A DNA stretch of 64,000 nt from Pseudosulfitobacter pseudonitzschiae (GCF_900129395.1 NZ_FQVP01000003.1:664084-728083), one strand, 5' to 3'; counted from the stretch's first letter, positions 9,183 through 18,938 are shown. Made by a program: numbers and translations. The notes: generated by a model not told the origin, from the letters alone.

Positions 9183-9632
9183 TTACGCCCCGGCAAGCGC
9201 CATCAGGCCGTCGCGCAGATCCTGAGGGCTGGTGGGGGCCAGTGCCGCGTCAACGGCATCATGGGTCGCCCGCCACGTGGGCAGCGCCTGTTTCAGCACC
9301 GAACGGCCCGCATCGGTCAGGTGCAGACGGCGGGCGCGGCGGTCGTCCTTGTCGGCTTTTGCCGTGACCAGCCCCTTGCGCTCAAGCGGTTTCAGCGCCG
9401 CCGTCAGCGTGGTGCGGTCCATGCCCAGAAGATCCACCAGATCGCTGATCCGTGGCCCATCAGGCCGGTTCAGGGACATGAGCAGGGAAAATTGCCCGTT
9501 GGTCAGGCCAAAGGGGCGCAACGCATCATCAAAACGACGCGCAAGCACCCGCGCCGCGCGCTGCACATACAGGCACAGGCAGCGGTCGCGGATTTCATGG
9601 GTGACCGAAAGGGGGAGGGAAGCGTCCATCAT
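9183..9632 (-). CDS. MarR-family transcriptional regulator
   Basis: 149 aa. The winged-helix core includes LTNGQFSLLMSL near 43, the recognition-helix part DLVDLLGMDRTTLTAALKPLERKGLV near 65-90 and the wing DDRRARRLHLTDAGR. It is divergent from the DUF1428 gene, and a perfect palindrome sits between the two starts at 9641-9652. By analogy with other MarR proteins it probably represses itself and the neighbour and releases on binding a small phenolic or other ligand; the ligand is unknown. Two consecutive ATG codons (9632, 9629) could serve as start. Confidence 0.9.
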   Translation of the reverse strand: MMDASLPLSVTHEIRDRCLCLYVQRAARVLARRFDDALRPFGLTNGQFSLLMSLNRPDGPRISDLVDLLGMDRTTLTAALKPLERKGLVTAKADKDDRRARRLHLTDAGRSVLKQALPTWRATHDAVDAALAPTSPQDLRDGLMALAGA

Positions 9633-9640
9633 AGATATAT

Positions 9641-9652
9641 GTTGATATCAAC
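9641..9652. promoter_or_regulatory. Probable MarR operator in divergent promoter
   Basis: Perfect 12-bp palindrome GTTGATATCAAC in an AT-rich stretch between the divergent MarR (start 9632) and DUF1428 (start 9703) genes. Flanking TATAT on both sides extends the dyad imperfectly and offers -10-like sequence. Size and place fit a MarR dimer site. Confidence 0.6.
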
Positions 9653-9702
9653 CTATATAAATGTCAATCTGAAAGACGAATCTAGCAAGAGGAGGTGACG
9701 TG

Positions 9703-10062
9703 ATGTCATATGTATCTGGATTTCTGCTGGCCGTGCCCGAGGCGAACAAGGCCGCCTACAAGGCAATGGCCGAGAAGGCCTGGCCGCTTTTCAAGGAATA
9801 CGGCTGCTTGTCGATCCAGGAAAACTGGGGCGTCGACACGCCGGACGGCAAGGTCACATCCTTCCCGATGTCCGTCAAACGCGAAGAGGGCGAGGTGGTC
9901 GTGTTCTCATGGATGATCTGGCCCGACAAGGCGACCGCCGACAAGGGGTTCGAGAAAATGATGACCGACCCGCGCATGAAAGAGATGACGGAAATGCCGT
10001 TCGACGGGATGCGCATGATGTGGGGCGGGTTCGAGCCGCTGGTCACGTTGACCGCAGACTGA
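9703..10062 (+). CDS. DUF1428 family protein (YbaA-like)
   Basis: 119 aa cytoplasmic protein. It shows the DUF1428 signature: YVSGFLLAVPEANKAAYKAMAEKAW read in parts as YVSGFLLAVP and YKAMAEKAWPLFKEYG, and the end PFDGMRMMWGGFEPL. The fold is a ferredoxin-like dimeric alpha-beta barrel; the biochemical role is unknown. The ATG at 9703 sits 7 bases after GGAGG; a GTG at 9700 is possible but less well spaced. It is divergent from a MarR regulator that probably controls it. Confidence 0.85.
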   Translation: MSYVSGFLLAVPEANKAAYKAMAEKAWPLFKEYGCLSIQENWGVDTPDGKVTSFPMSVKREEGEVVVFSWMIWPDKATADKGFEKMMTDPRMKEMTEMPFDGMRMMWGGFEPLVTLTAD

Positions 10063-10102
10063 TCGGACAACGGGCAGGGCGCAGGCGCGCCCCGCCTGAA
10101 CC

Positions 10103-11740
10103 TCAGTTGCCCGCACTTTCCATGCGGCGGTGTTCGATGACCTCTTCCAGCCAGCCGATCTTCATCTCGGGGACCGAGCTGAGCAGCAGGTCGGTATAGG
10201 CGTCGAAGGGCGGTGACAGAACCGTGGATTTCGATCCGTACCGCACGACCTCACCGCGATACATCACCGCGATGCTGTCCGCGATGGCGCGCACGGTCGC
10301 CAGATCGTGGGTGATGAACAGGTAGGCTACATCCTCAACCTTTTGCAGCTTGAGCAGCAGCTTCAGGATGCCGTCCGCCACCAGCGGGTCCAGCGCCGAC
10401 GTGACCTCGTCGCAGATGATCAGCTTGGGCTTGGCCGCCAGCGCGCGTGCGATGCAGACACGTTGTTTCTGCCCGCCTGACAGCTCCGCCGGATAGCGGT
10501 CTTGAAAGCCTTCGCCCAACTCGATCTCGTCCAGCAGTTCCTGGATGCGCGCCTGTTTCTCGCGTCCCTTCATGCCAAAGTAGAACTCAAGCGGCCGCCC
10601 GATGATCGTGCCGACAGTCTGGCGCGGGTTCATGGCGGTGTCGGCCATCTGATAGATCATCTGCAATTCGCGCAGATCCTCGCGCGAGCGAGAGGGCAGG
10701 TCGGGCGACAGGTCGCGGCCGGCAAAGTGGATTCTGCCCTTTGTGGGGGGCAGCAAACCGGTGATCACCCGCGCCAACGTGGATTTGCCCGATCCGCTTT
10801 CGCCGACGACGGCCAGCGTCTGGCCGGGATGCAGGTCCACATTGATGTTCTTGAGCACGTCGAAATTGGTGCCCCTGTAGCGGGCCGTGATGTTCTGGAC
10901 CCGCAGCACCGGCTGATCGGTCGGTTCCTTTTCGAGGTGCTTGATCGAGCGGACGGACACCAGCGCCTGAGTGTACTCTTCCTGCGGGTTGTTGATGATC
11001 TGGTCGGTGGTGCCATATTCGACCATGTCCCCCTGGCGCAGCACCATGATATAATCGGACACCTGCGCCACGACCGCCAGATCGTGCGTGATATACAGCG
11101 CCGCGACGCCGGTGACGGCAATCGCATCCTTGATCGCCTTCAGCACGTCGATCTGCGTCGTGACATCCAGCGCCGTGGTGGGCTCGTCAAAGATCACAAG
11201 ATCCGGCTCGGGGCACAGCGCCAGCGCCGTCATGCAGCGTTGCAACTGTCCGCCTGACACCTGGTGCGGATAGCGGTTGCCGATGGTTTCGGGGTTGGGC
11301 AGACCCAGCGCCTTGAACAGCTCGACCGCGCGGGCTTCAGCCTCTTTCTTGCCGAACTTGCCCTGGCTGATCGCCGCCTCGGTCACCTGTTCCATGATCT
11401 TCTTGGCCGGGTTGAAGGACGCCGCCGCCGATTGCGACACATAGGTGACCTCGGCCCCGCGCAGACGACGGATGTCGCGGTGCTTGGCCTGCAACAGGTC
11501 GCGCCCGTTCACCCAGACCTCGCCGCCGGTCAGCTCGACGCCGCCCCGGCCATAGGCCAGCGTGGCCAGGCCGATGGTGGACTTGCCCGCACCGGATTCC
11601 CCGATCAGCCCCAGAACCTCACCCGCTTTCAGGTCGAAATCGACCCCATGGACGATCTCGATATCATGCGGCTTTTCGCCCGGCGGATAGACCGTTGCAC
11701 CAATTTTCAAGCCGCGGACTTTTACCAGTGGATCGCTCAT
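10103..11740 (-). CDS. Peptide/nickel-type ABC transporter, fused double ATP-binding protein (DppD-DppF type)
   Basis: 545 aa with two complete ATPase modules. The first has Walker [10 protein letters not shown] at about 47-55, a [11 protein letters not shown] signature region and Walker [13 protein letters not shown]. The second, from about 275, has [25 protein letters not shown] and [12 protein letters not shown]. This fusion replaces the separate DppD and DppF subunits. It overlaps the upstream permease gene by 4 bases (ATGA), so translation is coupled. Together with the two permeases and binding protein it forms an importer for peptides or a related solute. Confidence 0.9.
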   Translation of the reverse strand: MSDPLVKVRGLKIGATVYPPGEKPHDIEIVHGVDFDLKAGEVLGLIGESGAGKSTIGLATLAYGRGGVELTGGEVWVNGRDLLQAKHRDIRRLRGAEVTYVSQSAAASFNPAKKIMEQVTEAAISQGKFGKKEAEARAVELFKALGLPNPETIGNRYPHQVSGGQLQRCMTALALCPEPDLVIFDEPTTALDVTTQIDVLKAIKDAIAVTGVAALYITHDLAVVAQVSDYIMVLRQGDMVEYGTTDQIINNPQEEYTQALVSVRSIKHLEKEPTDQPVLRVQNITARYRGTNFDVLKNINVDLHPGQTLAVVGESGSGKSTLARVITGLLPPTKGRIHFAGRDLSPDLPSRSREDLRELQMIYQMADTAMNPRQTVGTIIGRPLEFYFGMKGREKQARIQELLDEIELGEGFQDRYPAELSGGQKQRVCIARALAAKPKLIICDEVTSALDPLVADGILKLLLKLQKVEDVAYLFITHDLATVRAIADSIAVMYRGEVVRYGSKSTVLSPPFDAYTDLLLSSVPEMKIGWLEEVIEHRRMESAGN

Positions 11741-12549
11741 CCCCGGCCCCCTTTCAGTGAAGTGGTTCGGTTCAGAACCCAGTCGGCCACAAGGTTGACG
11801 CTGATGGCCAGCGTGGCGATGGCCACCGCCGGATAAAGTGCGGCCCCGATGCCGTAAACGATGCCTTCCTTGTTTTCCTTCACGATGCCGCCCCAGTCAG
11901 CTTGCGGCGGTTGCACGCCAAGGCCCAGGAACGACAGGGTCGATACGAAGAGAACCGCAAAGATGAACCGCAAGCCCATCTCCGCCACCAGCGGTGACAG
12001 CGCATTGGGCAGAACCTCGCGAAAGATGATCCACGCCAGTTTCTCGCCGCGCAGGCGCGCCGCTTCGACATAGTCCATGACGGTGATGTCCACCGCGACG
12101 GCACGCGCCAGACGGTACACGCGCGTGCTGTCCAGCAAGCCCATGACCACGATCAGCACCGGCACGGTGACCGGCATGACCGACAGCACCACCAGCGCAA
12201 AGATCAGCGACGGGATCGACATGATCAGATCGACGAACCGCGACAGCAGCTGATCGGGCCAGCCGCCCAGCACAGCGGCGGCAAAGCCCAGCACCGATCC
12301 GGTGATGAACGACAGCGCGGTCGCCATGGTGGCGATAAAGATCGTGGTGCGCCCGCCATAAATCATCCGGCTCAGCAGGTCGCGCCCGATGGTGTCGGTG
12401 CCCAGCAGATGCTCGGCCGATGACGGCTCCCAGACATCGCCCACGACTTCGGCCATGCCATAGGGGGCGATCCATGGCGCAAGGATGGCCATCAGGAAAT
12501 AGGTTATGGTGAAAAACAGCCCGATCAGGGCAGACAGGGGAATGCGCAT
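11737..12549 (-). CDS. Peptide-type ABC transporter permease (DppC type)
   Basis: 270 aa inner-membrane permease. The N-terminal membrane segment ALIGLFFTITYFLMAILAPW is followed by the DppC-specific LLGTDTIGRDLLSRMIYGGRTT motif near 48. The EAA-type cytoplasmic loop is YVEAARLRGEKLAWIIFREVLPN near 160. About six membrane spans are visible. It lies between the DppB-type permease (67 bp upstream) and the ATPase (4-bp overlap). Confidence 0.9.
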   Translation of the reverse strand: MRIPLSALIGLFFTITYFLMAILAPWIAPYGMAEVVGDVWEPSSAEHLLGTDTIGRDLLSRMIYGGRTTIFIATMATALSFITGSVLGFAAAVLGGWPDQLLSRFVDLIMSIPSLIFALVVLSVMPVTVPVLIVVMGLLDSTRVYRLARAVAVDITVMDYVEAARLRGEKLAWIIFREVLPNALSPLVAEMGLRFIFAVLFVSTLSFLGLGVQPPQADWGGIVKENKEGIVYGIGAALYPAVAIATLAISVNLVADWVLNRTTSLKGGRG

Positions 12550-12616
12550 CAGATCAGCCCCCCTGTGCCCAAAGCCCCAGACCGGACGACGTTTGCGGTG
12601 TTGAAGACTGCATGTG

Positions 12617-13573
12617 TCATTTCGGATGCCTCAGTCTTGGGTTCGCCAGAATCGACACGATGTCCGCGATCATGTTCAGCACAATGTAGACCGCTGCAAA
12701 AATCAGCCCGCAGGCCTGCACCACAGGCACATCGCGTTTGGAGACGTGATCGACCAGGTACTGGCCCATTCCGGGATAGGTAAAGACCACCTCGATCACC
12801 ACGACACCCACCACCAGATAGGCCAGGTTCAGCATCACGACGTTGACGATGGGGGCGATGGCGTTCGGAAAGGCGTGTTTGCGAATGACTTCGAAGGTGC
12901 TCAGCCCCTTCAGCTCGGCGGTTTCGATATAGGCCGATTGCATCACGTTCAGGATCGCCGCACGGGTCATGCGCATCATATGCGCCAGAACCACCAGCGT
13001 CAGAACCGCGACGGGCAGGGCAATGGCGTTCAGTTTCTGCCCAAGCGACATGGTGTCGTTGATCATCGCCACGGAAGGCGCCCAGCCCAGTTTGACGGCG
13101 ACAAAGAACATCAGCACATAGCCGATCAGGAATTCGGGGATCGAAATGGACGTCAGCGTGATGCCCGAAATCACCTTGTCCGGCCAGCGGTCGCGGTAAC
13201 GCACCGCGATCAGCCCCAGCAGGATCGCCAGCGGCACCGAGATCAGCGCGGCCCAGAAGGCCAGGAACATGGTGTTCGCAAACCGCCCGCCCAGGCTTTC
13301 GGCAATGTCACGCCCGTTGGTCAGCGCGGTGCCCAGATCACCCTGCAACACGCCGCCCAGCCAGGCGAAATAGCGGGTAACAGGAGGATCGTTCAGACCC
13401 AGTTCGGCACGGAGGTTGGCCAGGGATTGGGGGGTGGCGGACTGCCCCAATATGGATTGCGCGACGTCGCCCGGCAGGATCGTTGTGCCAACAAAGATCA
13501 GGATCGAGGCCGCGAACAGCAAAACCACACCCAGCGCGACGCGCTGGGTGATCAGTTTTAAAACAGGGTGCAT
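12617..13573 (-). CDS. Peptide-type ABC transporter permease (DppB type)
   Basis: 318 aa permease. It begins with the classic DppB membrane helix ITQRVALGVVLLFAASILIF followed by LPGDVAQSILG. The EAA loop is ETAELKGLSTFEVIRKHAFPNA near 215, and the C-terminal segment contains EVVFTYPGMGQYLVD, also family-typical. It follows the binding-protein gene by 13 bp and is transcribed with it. Confidence 0.9.
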   Translation of the reverse strand: MHPVLKLITQRVALGVVLLFAASILIFVGTTILPGDVAQSILGQSATPQSLANLRAELGLNDPPVTRYFAWLGGVLQGDLGTALTNGRDIAESLGGRFANTMFLAFWAALISVPLAILLGLIAVRYRDRWPDKVISGITLTSISIPEFLIGYVLMFFVAVKLGWAPSVAMINDTMSLGQKLNAIALPVAVLTLVVLAHMMRMTRAAILNVMQSAYIETAELKGLSTFEVIRKHAFPNAIAPIVNVVMLNLAYLVVGVVVIEVVFTYPGMGQYLVDHVSKRDVPVVQACGLIFAAVYIVLNMIADIVSILANPRLRHPK

Positions 13574-13586
13574 CTACTTTGCGCCC

Positions 13587-15191
13587 TTACGCCGACTTCA
13601 GCCAGCACTTGATCGCGGCCTGGTTCGACATCATTTCACCGTTCGGGTCGTTGATCCAGCCGCCCAGATCGTTGCTGACGCCGTTCACGAAATCGTTGAA
13701 CATCGGCAGGATCAGGCCGCCTTCGTTGCGCAGCATCTGACCCATCTGGGAATAGATTTCCTTGCGCTTGGCGTCGTCGAGTTCGGCCTTGGCCTCGTTC
13801 AGCATCTTGTCGAACTCGGGGCGTTTCCAGCGTGTGTCGTTCCAGTCTGCAGTCGACAGATAGGCAGTGGTGTACATCTGGTCCTGTACCGGACGGCCAC
13901 CCCAGTACGAGGCGCAGAAGGGCTGCACGTTCCACACTTCGGACCAGTAGCCGTCGTTCGGCTCACGCTTGATTTCCAGCGGGATGCCAGCCGCCTGTGC
14001 CGACTGCTGGAACAGCGACGCGGCATCGACCGCACCGGGGAATGCCCCATCGGACACGCGCAGGATGATCGGGCTGCCATCGTGGCCGGATGCGGCGTAA
14101 TGTTCCTTGGCTTTCTCGATGGAATGCTCGCGCTGCGGGATCGTATCGTCGAACAGCGGATAAGAGGCGTTGATCGGGAAGTCGTTGCCGATCGAACCAT
14201 AGCCGCGCAGGATCTTGTCCACCATCTCCTCGCGGTTGATCGCATATTTCAGCGCCAGACGCAGTTCGTTGTTGTCAAAGGGTGCCGTGTCGATATGTGC
14301 GATGAACACATAGTGACCCCGACCCGACGACGATTGCACCGACAGGTTGGGCGCACGGTCCAGCAGGCTGGCAACCTTGGGGTCAACGCGGTTGATCGCG
14401 TGCACCTGACCCGACTGCAGGGCGGCGGTTCGGGCCGTGGCATCGTTCAGCACCAGGATTTCGACTTCGTCCGCAAAGCCGCGGTTTTCCGCGTCCCAGA
14501 AATCGTCACGGCGTTTGAAGGCATGGCGCACGCCCGGCTCGTCGATTTCCAGCGTATAGGGGCCGGTGCCGATTGCAGCACCCGGATTGTCCATGCCGCC
14601 GTCCGGCTGGATGATCAGGTGATAGTCGGCCATCAGATAGGGAAGGTCGGCGTTGGGCGATTCCAGATCGACGATAAAATTGTCGCCGTCCACTTTCATG
14701 TCGGCGATGCCCTTCATGATGCCCAGAGCACCCGATTTGCTTTCCTCGTTCGAGTGGCGCTGCATGGTTTTCAGCACGTCCTCGGGGGTCATGTCCTTGC
14801 CGTTGGAAAAGGGAATGCCCTTGCGGATCTTGAACACCCATTGTTTCGCATCCGCCGAAGCTTCGACACTTTCGGCCATACGCGGCTCGATCTTGCCCTC
14901 GGGATTGACATCCAAAAGGGTTTCACCCCAGGCATACAAGTTGTTCAGCGGAACTTCGGATGCGGTCAGCGCAGGGTCTTGGGTGTTGGTGGATTCACCG
15001 CCCGACGAGCCGATCTTGATCGTGCCACCGCGTTTGGGGGCCTCATGAGCGGCGGCCTGTGCGTGGCCTGCCAGCATGGCGTTCGCGGCAACAGCCGTCA
15101 CACCCAGAGCTGCGGCGCGGCCCACGAATTCACGGCGCGTCATGCGGCCCTTGGCCACTTCGCGGGTCATATGTTGCAGTTGTTCGTTCAT
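13587..15191 (-). CDS. ABC transporter substrate-binding protein, solute-binding family 5 (peptide/opine/nickel type)
   Basis: 534 aa periplasmic receptor. The N-terminus carries a twin-arginine-like signal, MTRREFVGRAAALGVTAVAANAMLAGHAQA, read as TRREF plus a hydrophobic stretch and AQA cleavage. The mature part contains the family 5 signature region from about 75 (WGETLLDVNPEGKIEPRMAE) and DPKVASLLDRAPNL. It is the first gene of the importer block and lies downstream of the palindrome at 15268. The neighbouring CocE-type hydrolase suggests a substrate with an amide or ester bond, but this is inference. Confidence 0.9.
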   Translation of the reverse strand: MNEQLQHMTREVAKGRMTRREFVGRAAALGVTAVAANAMLAGHAQAAAHEAPKRGGTIKIGSSGGESTNTQDPALTASEVPLNNLYAWGETLLDVNPEGKIEPRMAESVEASADAKQWVFKIRKGIPFSNGKDMTPEDVLKTMQRHSNEESKSGALGIMKGIADMKVDGDNFIVDLESPNADLPYLMADYHLIIQPDGGMDNPGAAIGTGPYTLEIDEPGVRHAFKRRDDFWDAENRGFADEVEILVLNDATARTAALQSGQVHAINRVDPKVASLLDRAPNLSVQSSSGRGHYVFIAHIDTAPFDNNELRLALKYAINREEMVDKILRGYGSIGNDFPINASYPLFDDTIPQREHSIEKAKEHYAASGHDGSPIILRVSDGAFPGAVDAASLFQQSAQAAGIPLEIKREPNDGYWSEVWNVQPFCASYWGGRPVQDQMYTTAYLSTADWNDTRWKRPEFDKMLNEAKAELDDAKRKEIYSQMGQMLRNEGGLILPMFNDFVNGVSNDLGGWINDPNGEMMSNQAAIKCWLKSA

Positions 15192-15267
15192 GTTTTAGGT
15201 CTCCCGTTGAGTGTTATCGCGCATCAGCGCAATCCAGCCAGTCGCCCGACTGTCGCGCGCGTTATTA

Positions 15268-15283
15268 TTGACTATGGAGTCAA
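15268..15283. promoter_or_regulatory. Palindrome TTGACT-N4-AGTCAA upstream of the binding-protein gene
   Basis: A perfect dyad TTGACT atgg AGTCAA lies about 80 bp upstream of the start of the substrate-binding protein gene (start 15191, minus strand). On the minus strand the first half also reads as a -35-like TTGACT, followed by AT-rich TAATAA. An operator for a GntR- or MarR-type repressor is likely; no such regulator gene is adjacent. Confidence 0.5.
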
Positions 15284-15340
15284 CGTTGCGCATTTGTGGC
15301 GTTGTCGCAAGGATTATTCCCGCGCCGTACCGGTCCGTGT

Positions 15341-17356
15341 TCAGAGGTGATCACGCGCTATGCTGTCCTCGACGCTTTTGTCGAATATCAATGTGTCATT
15401 CTCATATGCCTCGACTTTCGCCGTCAGGTAGAAAGTCGTCTCGTCTGACCACATTTCGCTGTAGGTCTCGGTGCGCAGGCGGATGTCGCCGCGCTCGATC
15501 TCGTCGGTCCAGTGGCAGGTGCCCCGCGCGCTCAGCGGATCGTCGGGATGGATCGACCATCGTTCGCGGGCAACAGATCCGTTGATCAGCCCGTGATCGC
15601 AGTCGCGCCATTTGCCGAAATCATCCTCGATCACCAGCGTTGTCGTGCCGGTCACCATATCCGTGTCCTGGCGACGGACGTGGTTCTCGGGGCGCAGTTC
15701 CTCAACCTCCCACGGCTCGGCAGCAGCAGGGGGCGGAAAGGCGACCGACGCGTCCTGTGCCCGCGGCTCGTGCAGCGGCACGCCCAGTTGCGCGCGGTGG
15801 ATGTGCACGGCGGCGGCGGTGGGCGTGGGCCACATCAGCGGCCAGTAGGCGGTCGAGATGGACACCCGCAGCCGGTGCCCCTTGGGCACACGATAGCCGA
15901 CGTGATCCAGCGCCAGCGTCACGAACTGGTCCTCGCCCACGGGCATCGCACTGGGGTCCGACGCGCTGTCGCGGTGGCTGAGGTTCAGCACGCCATAGGT
16001 GATCCGCGTGGACGCCCCGTCCGGGTGCACATGGCACAGCCGCACGGCGATCTGCGCCTGCGGGGCGTCACTGCGCAGCATTATTTCGAGAGCTGGCGCG
16101 CCCAGTATGTCCATGTCGCTGTCCAGCGGGGACGAGGTCCACGTCGCCGACAAGCCGTCGTCACGGCGCTGGTCGCCAGGCATTTCCGGGCCCAGCCAGA
16201 TGGCGCAGTATTCCCCCGCATCCGCGCCGGTGTGCGCAGGCGATTGCACGGTGGTGTCGGCCACATCGACGTCGGTGCTCAGCACGCCGTCACCCAGCCA
16301 GAAGCTGCGGTTCATCACCGGCTCTTCATGCATCGTCTCGCGGCCCGCAACCGCACCGTCCTGCGTGACCCAGCGGCCCGGGCGGTCGGTGTACCACGTG
16401 GCCGGGCGCACGCCGTCCATCACATAGGCGCGGTAATCGGGATCGTCCTCGACACCGGTGTCGATGCCCTTCAACCAGCGGTCCCACCAGCGCAGGGCCT
16501 CTTGCAGAAAGCCGATGCGCGGTTCGGGCACGGCAAAGTGGGGATATTTGTGCACCCACGGACCGACGATGCCCTTGGACCCGGGAATGTTCTTCACGAT
16601 CTGCGGGACGGTGTTCTTGTAGCTGTCGCCCCAGCCGCCGACGGCCAGAACCTTGGCCTTGATAGTGTCATAGCTTTCGCAGACGCTGCCGTGCTCCCAA
16701 TAGCTGTCACGCCGCTGGTGGCGCAGCCACAGTGACGGCAGGAAAGGCTCGGCTTCCAGCCGCTCCAGCCACATCTCACGCCAGTTCTCGCGCAAGGCAG
16801 GGTCCGGCGCGCGGCTGGAATAGGACCACATCGTCGCCCCCCAGCCCAGGTTTTCGTTCAGCAGGTTGCCGCCCTTGTAGTGGATGTCATCGGCAAAGCG
16901 GTCGACGGTCGAACATAAGGTGATGATCGCCTTCAGCTCGGGCGGGGTCATGGCCGCCACTTGCAGCGAATTGAAGCCGCCCCAGCTGATTCCCATCATG
17001 CCCACATTGCCGTTGCACCAGGGCTGCGCGGCCAGATGGCGGATCACCTCGACAGCGTCGTCCAGCTCTTGCTGGCTGTATTCGTCTTCCATGATCCCTT
17101 CGCTGTCGCCATTGCCGCGCATGTCCACGCGCGCACAGGCATAGCCGTGGCGGGCAAAGTAGGGATGGGTCAGCGCGTCGCGCGCACATGTGCCGTCGCG
17201 TTTGCGGTAGGGCAGGAATTCCAGGATGGCCGGGACCTGTTCACTGTCGTCTTCGGGGCGCCACAGGCGGGCCGACAAACGTGTGCCATCAGACATGACG
17301 ATGGCGTGGTCAGGGTCTTCGGTGATGTCGCGGGGGGCGTTGGATGCGTCGCTCAT
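15341..17356 (-). CDS. CocE/NonD family hydrolase
   Basis: 671 aa. The N-terminal alpha/beta hydrolase (Xaa-Pro dipeptidyl-peptidase S15 type) has the nucleophile motif MGISWGGFNSLQ near 125-136, and the C-terminal part is the X-Pro dipeptidyl-peptidase jelly-roll domain (for example KGHRLRVSISTAYWPLMWPTP, read in parts). The family includes cocaine esterase, glutaryl-7-ACA acylase and alpha-amino-acid ester hydrolase. No signal peptide is visible, so it is probably cytoplasmic and may process what the adjacent importer brings in. The downstream importer genes are on the same strand, about 150 bp away. Confidence 0.87.
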   Translation of the reverse strand: MSDASNAPRDITEDPDHAIVMSDGTRLSARLWRPEDDSEQVPAILEFLPYRKRDGTCARDALTHPYFARHGYACARVDMRGNGDSEGIMEDEYSQQELDDAVEVIRHLAAQPWCNGNVGMMGISWGGFNSLQVAAMTPPELKAIITLCSTVDRFADDIHYKGGNLLNENLGWGATMWSYSSRAPDPALRENWREMWLERLEAEPFLPSLWLRHQRRDSYWEHGSVCESYDTIKAKVLAVGGWGDSYKNTVPQIVKNIPGSKGIVGPWVHKYPHFAVPEPRIGFLQEALRWWDRWLKGIDTGVEDDPDYRAYVMDGVRPATWYTDRPGRWVTQDGAVAGRETMHEEPVMNRSFWLGDGVLSTDVDVADTTVQSPAHTGADAGEYCAIWLGPEMPGDQRRDDGLSATWTSSPLDSDMDILGAPALEIMLRSDAPQAQIAVRLCHVHPDGASTRITYGVLNLSHRDSASDPSAMPVGEDQFVTLALDHVGYRVPKGHRLRVSISTAYWPLMWPTPTAAAVHIHRAQLGVPLHEPRAQDASVAFPPPAAAEPWEVEELRPENHVRRQDTDMVTGTTTLVIEDDFGKWRDCDHGLINGSVARERWSIHPDDPLSARGTCHWTDEIERGDIRLRTETYSEMWSDETTFYLTAKVEAYENDTLIFDKSVEDSIARDHL

Positions 17357-17396
17357 GGGCGTTGATTTTCCTGTCTGGGGCCGGATGTCAAGGCGA

Positions 17397-18488
17397 TCAC
17401 CCTTTGCGCGCGATCAGCAGGTCCATCACATTCGTGCCAGTCGGGCCGGGTTTCAGCAGCGCACCGCGCGCCGCCAACCAATCGTAGGGGGCGGCGGACT
17501 CAATGGCGGCCTGGCCGCTGGAATCCCATGTTTTTCCGTCGACAACGGCCCCCGCCGCGTCCGTGGGGCCGTCCGATCCGTCGGTCCCGGCCACCAGAAT
17601 ATGCAGGTCGTCCGCCCCTGCGATCTCACGGGCCAACCGCAAGGCCAGCATCATGTTCCGCCCGCCCAGACCGGGTGTCTCGGGCAGGATCACGGTGGGT
17701 TCGCCGCCCAGGATGTGCAGGCCATCGGGCGCCGCTTTCAGGTCCGCCGCGATGCGCGGGGCAAGGGTTGCGACATCCTCATACAGCGTCTCGGCATTGC
17801 TGCGCAGCTCCGCCCCGGCAGCATCGGCAATGGCCGCCCGCGCGATGGCGTTCGATGCGACAATGCGCGCATCATGGGCAAATGCTGCATTTTCGGGCGC
17901 ATCGCCAATCCCCGAGCCGATGACGCCCAGGCTGTCGCCCTCGACGTCCGAAATCGCCAGCGTGGTCACGCGCGCGCCCCGAAAGGCCCCCAACAACTTG
18001 CCCCCCTTGATCCGCGACAGCCCGCGCCGCATGGCGTTGATCTGATGAATATCCGCCCCCGAGGCCAGCTTGTCTCGTGTGCGCTGCGCCAGATCGTCCA
18101 GCGTCAGGTCGTCCTCAAGCACCTCGGCCAGCGCCGATGCGCCGCCCGAGACCAGCATCAAGAGGTGCGTGCCGGGGCCGCAACCCTGCACCGCGTCCAG
18201 CATCGCGGCGCCTGCTTTCAGGCTGGCGGCATTGGGCACGGGATGCGCGGCCTCGATCACACTTGCATGGGCGGGTGCGCCGTCCGCATGGCCGTCCTTG
18301 GTGACGATCAGCACCGGTGCATCGGGGAACAGCGAGGCGGCGGCGCGGGCCATGGCGGTGGCCGCTTTGCCCACGGCGATGATGCGGTCGGGCGAAGGGA
18401 TGGGATGCGCGCGCAGCGACTGGCGCACGCTGGTGTCGCCGCCCACTGCATCCACGCCGATCTGCCAGAGGTCTGTAAGCCGTGTCAT
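17397..18488 (-). CDS. Glycerate 2-kinase (DUF4147/MOFRL, TtuD/GckA type)
   Basis: 363 aa. The N-terminal DUF4147 domain contains IIAVGKAATAMARAA near 36 and LVSGGASAL near 107. The C-terminal MOFRL domain contains GEPTV near 255, GLGGRNMMLALRLA near 268 and AGTDGSDGPTDAAGA near 297. The family phosphorylates D-glycerate to 2-phosphoglycerate. The ATG at 18488 has AAGGA upstream; an earlier in-frame ATG at 18575 would add a non-conserved leader. It may be the first gene of a minus-strand block leading to the CocE hydrolase and peptide importer. Confidence 0.88.
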   Translation of the reverse strand: MTRLTDLWQIGVDAVGGDTSVRQSLRAHPIPSPDRIIAVGKAATAMARAAASLFPDAPVLIVTKDGHADGAPAHASVIEAAHPVPNAASLKAGAAMLDAVQGCGPGTHLLMLVSGGASALAEVLEDDLTLDDLAQRTRDKLASGADIHQINAMRRGLSRIKGGKLLGAFRGARVTTLAISDVEGDSLGVIGSGIGDAPENAAFAHDARIVASNAIARAAIADAAGAELRSNAETLYEDVATLAPRIAADLKAAPDGLHILGGEPTVILPETPGLGGRNMMLALRLAREIAGADDLHILVAGTDGSDGPTDAAGAVVDGKTWDSSGQAAIESAAPYDWLAARGALLKPGPTGTNVMDLLIARKG

Positions 18489-18938
18489 GATGTCCTTGGT
18501 GTTGGGACCGCGCCTTTCGGCAATGGTAGCGCGCAGGGGCAGGGCAAGCCACCAAGGAAAGATGAAAAAATTCAAAAAGACTCTATGCGCCGAATCATGA
18601 TTCGGTTAGAATCACCTCAAGTCAGGCAAATCACGCCACAGCCCGCATCAGACGGGCGGCGGTACTGACCCCGGACGGTGTAACCTGGTGCTTTTGTGCC
18701 GCCCATGATCCTATGGGCGAAGTGAAAAACATCATATTATTCAGTCCGATACAGGCGCAGACGGTGGCATCTTTCGGGGTGCGCGGCAGATCAGATTGGC
18801 AGGCACGTGAGGGGTGGAGGGCAAGCGGCCCAACCGCCCCCGCGTTGCGTTCGTGACCCGGTTTGGCCTCTGTCCCCCTGTCGTCCGCGCGCGCCTTGAA
18901 CGAGCGTTTTTTGAACCACGGAAATGCGACCCGCGTGT
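18489..18938. other. Intergenic region with a cluster of four GANTC sites
   Basis: About 450 bp with no convincing gene. It holds the promoter side of the glycerate kinase. Four GANTC sequences (CcrM methylation sites) occur at 18579-18583, 18592-18596, 18599-18603 and 18609-18613, the middle two forming the perfect palindrome CGAATCATGATTCG. At 18907-18939 there is a TTTTTTGAACC...CCGCGTGTT motif that is shared with 29916-29949. Minus-strand open frames here have no credible protein features. Confidence 0.6.

Noticed and set aside
13416..15350. Long plus-strand open frame opposite the ABC binding protein
   Set aside because: Antisense shadow of a gene with a clear signal peptide and family motifs.
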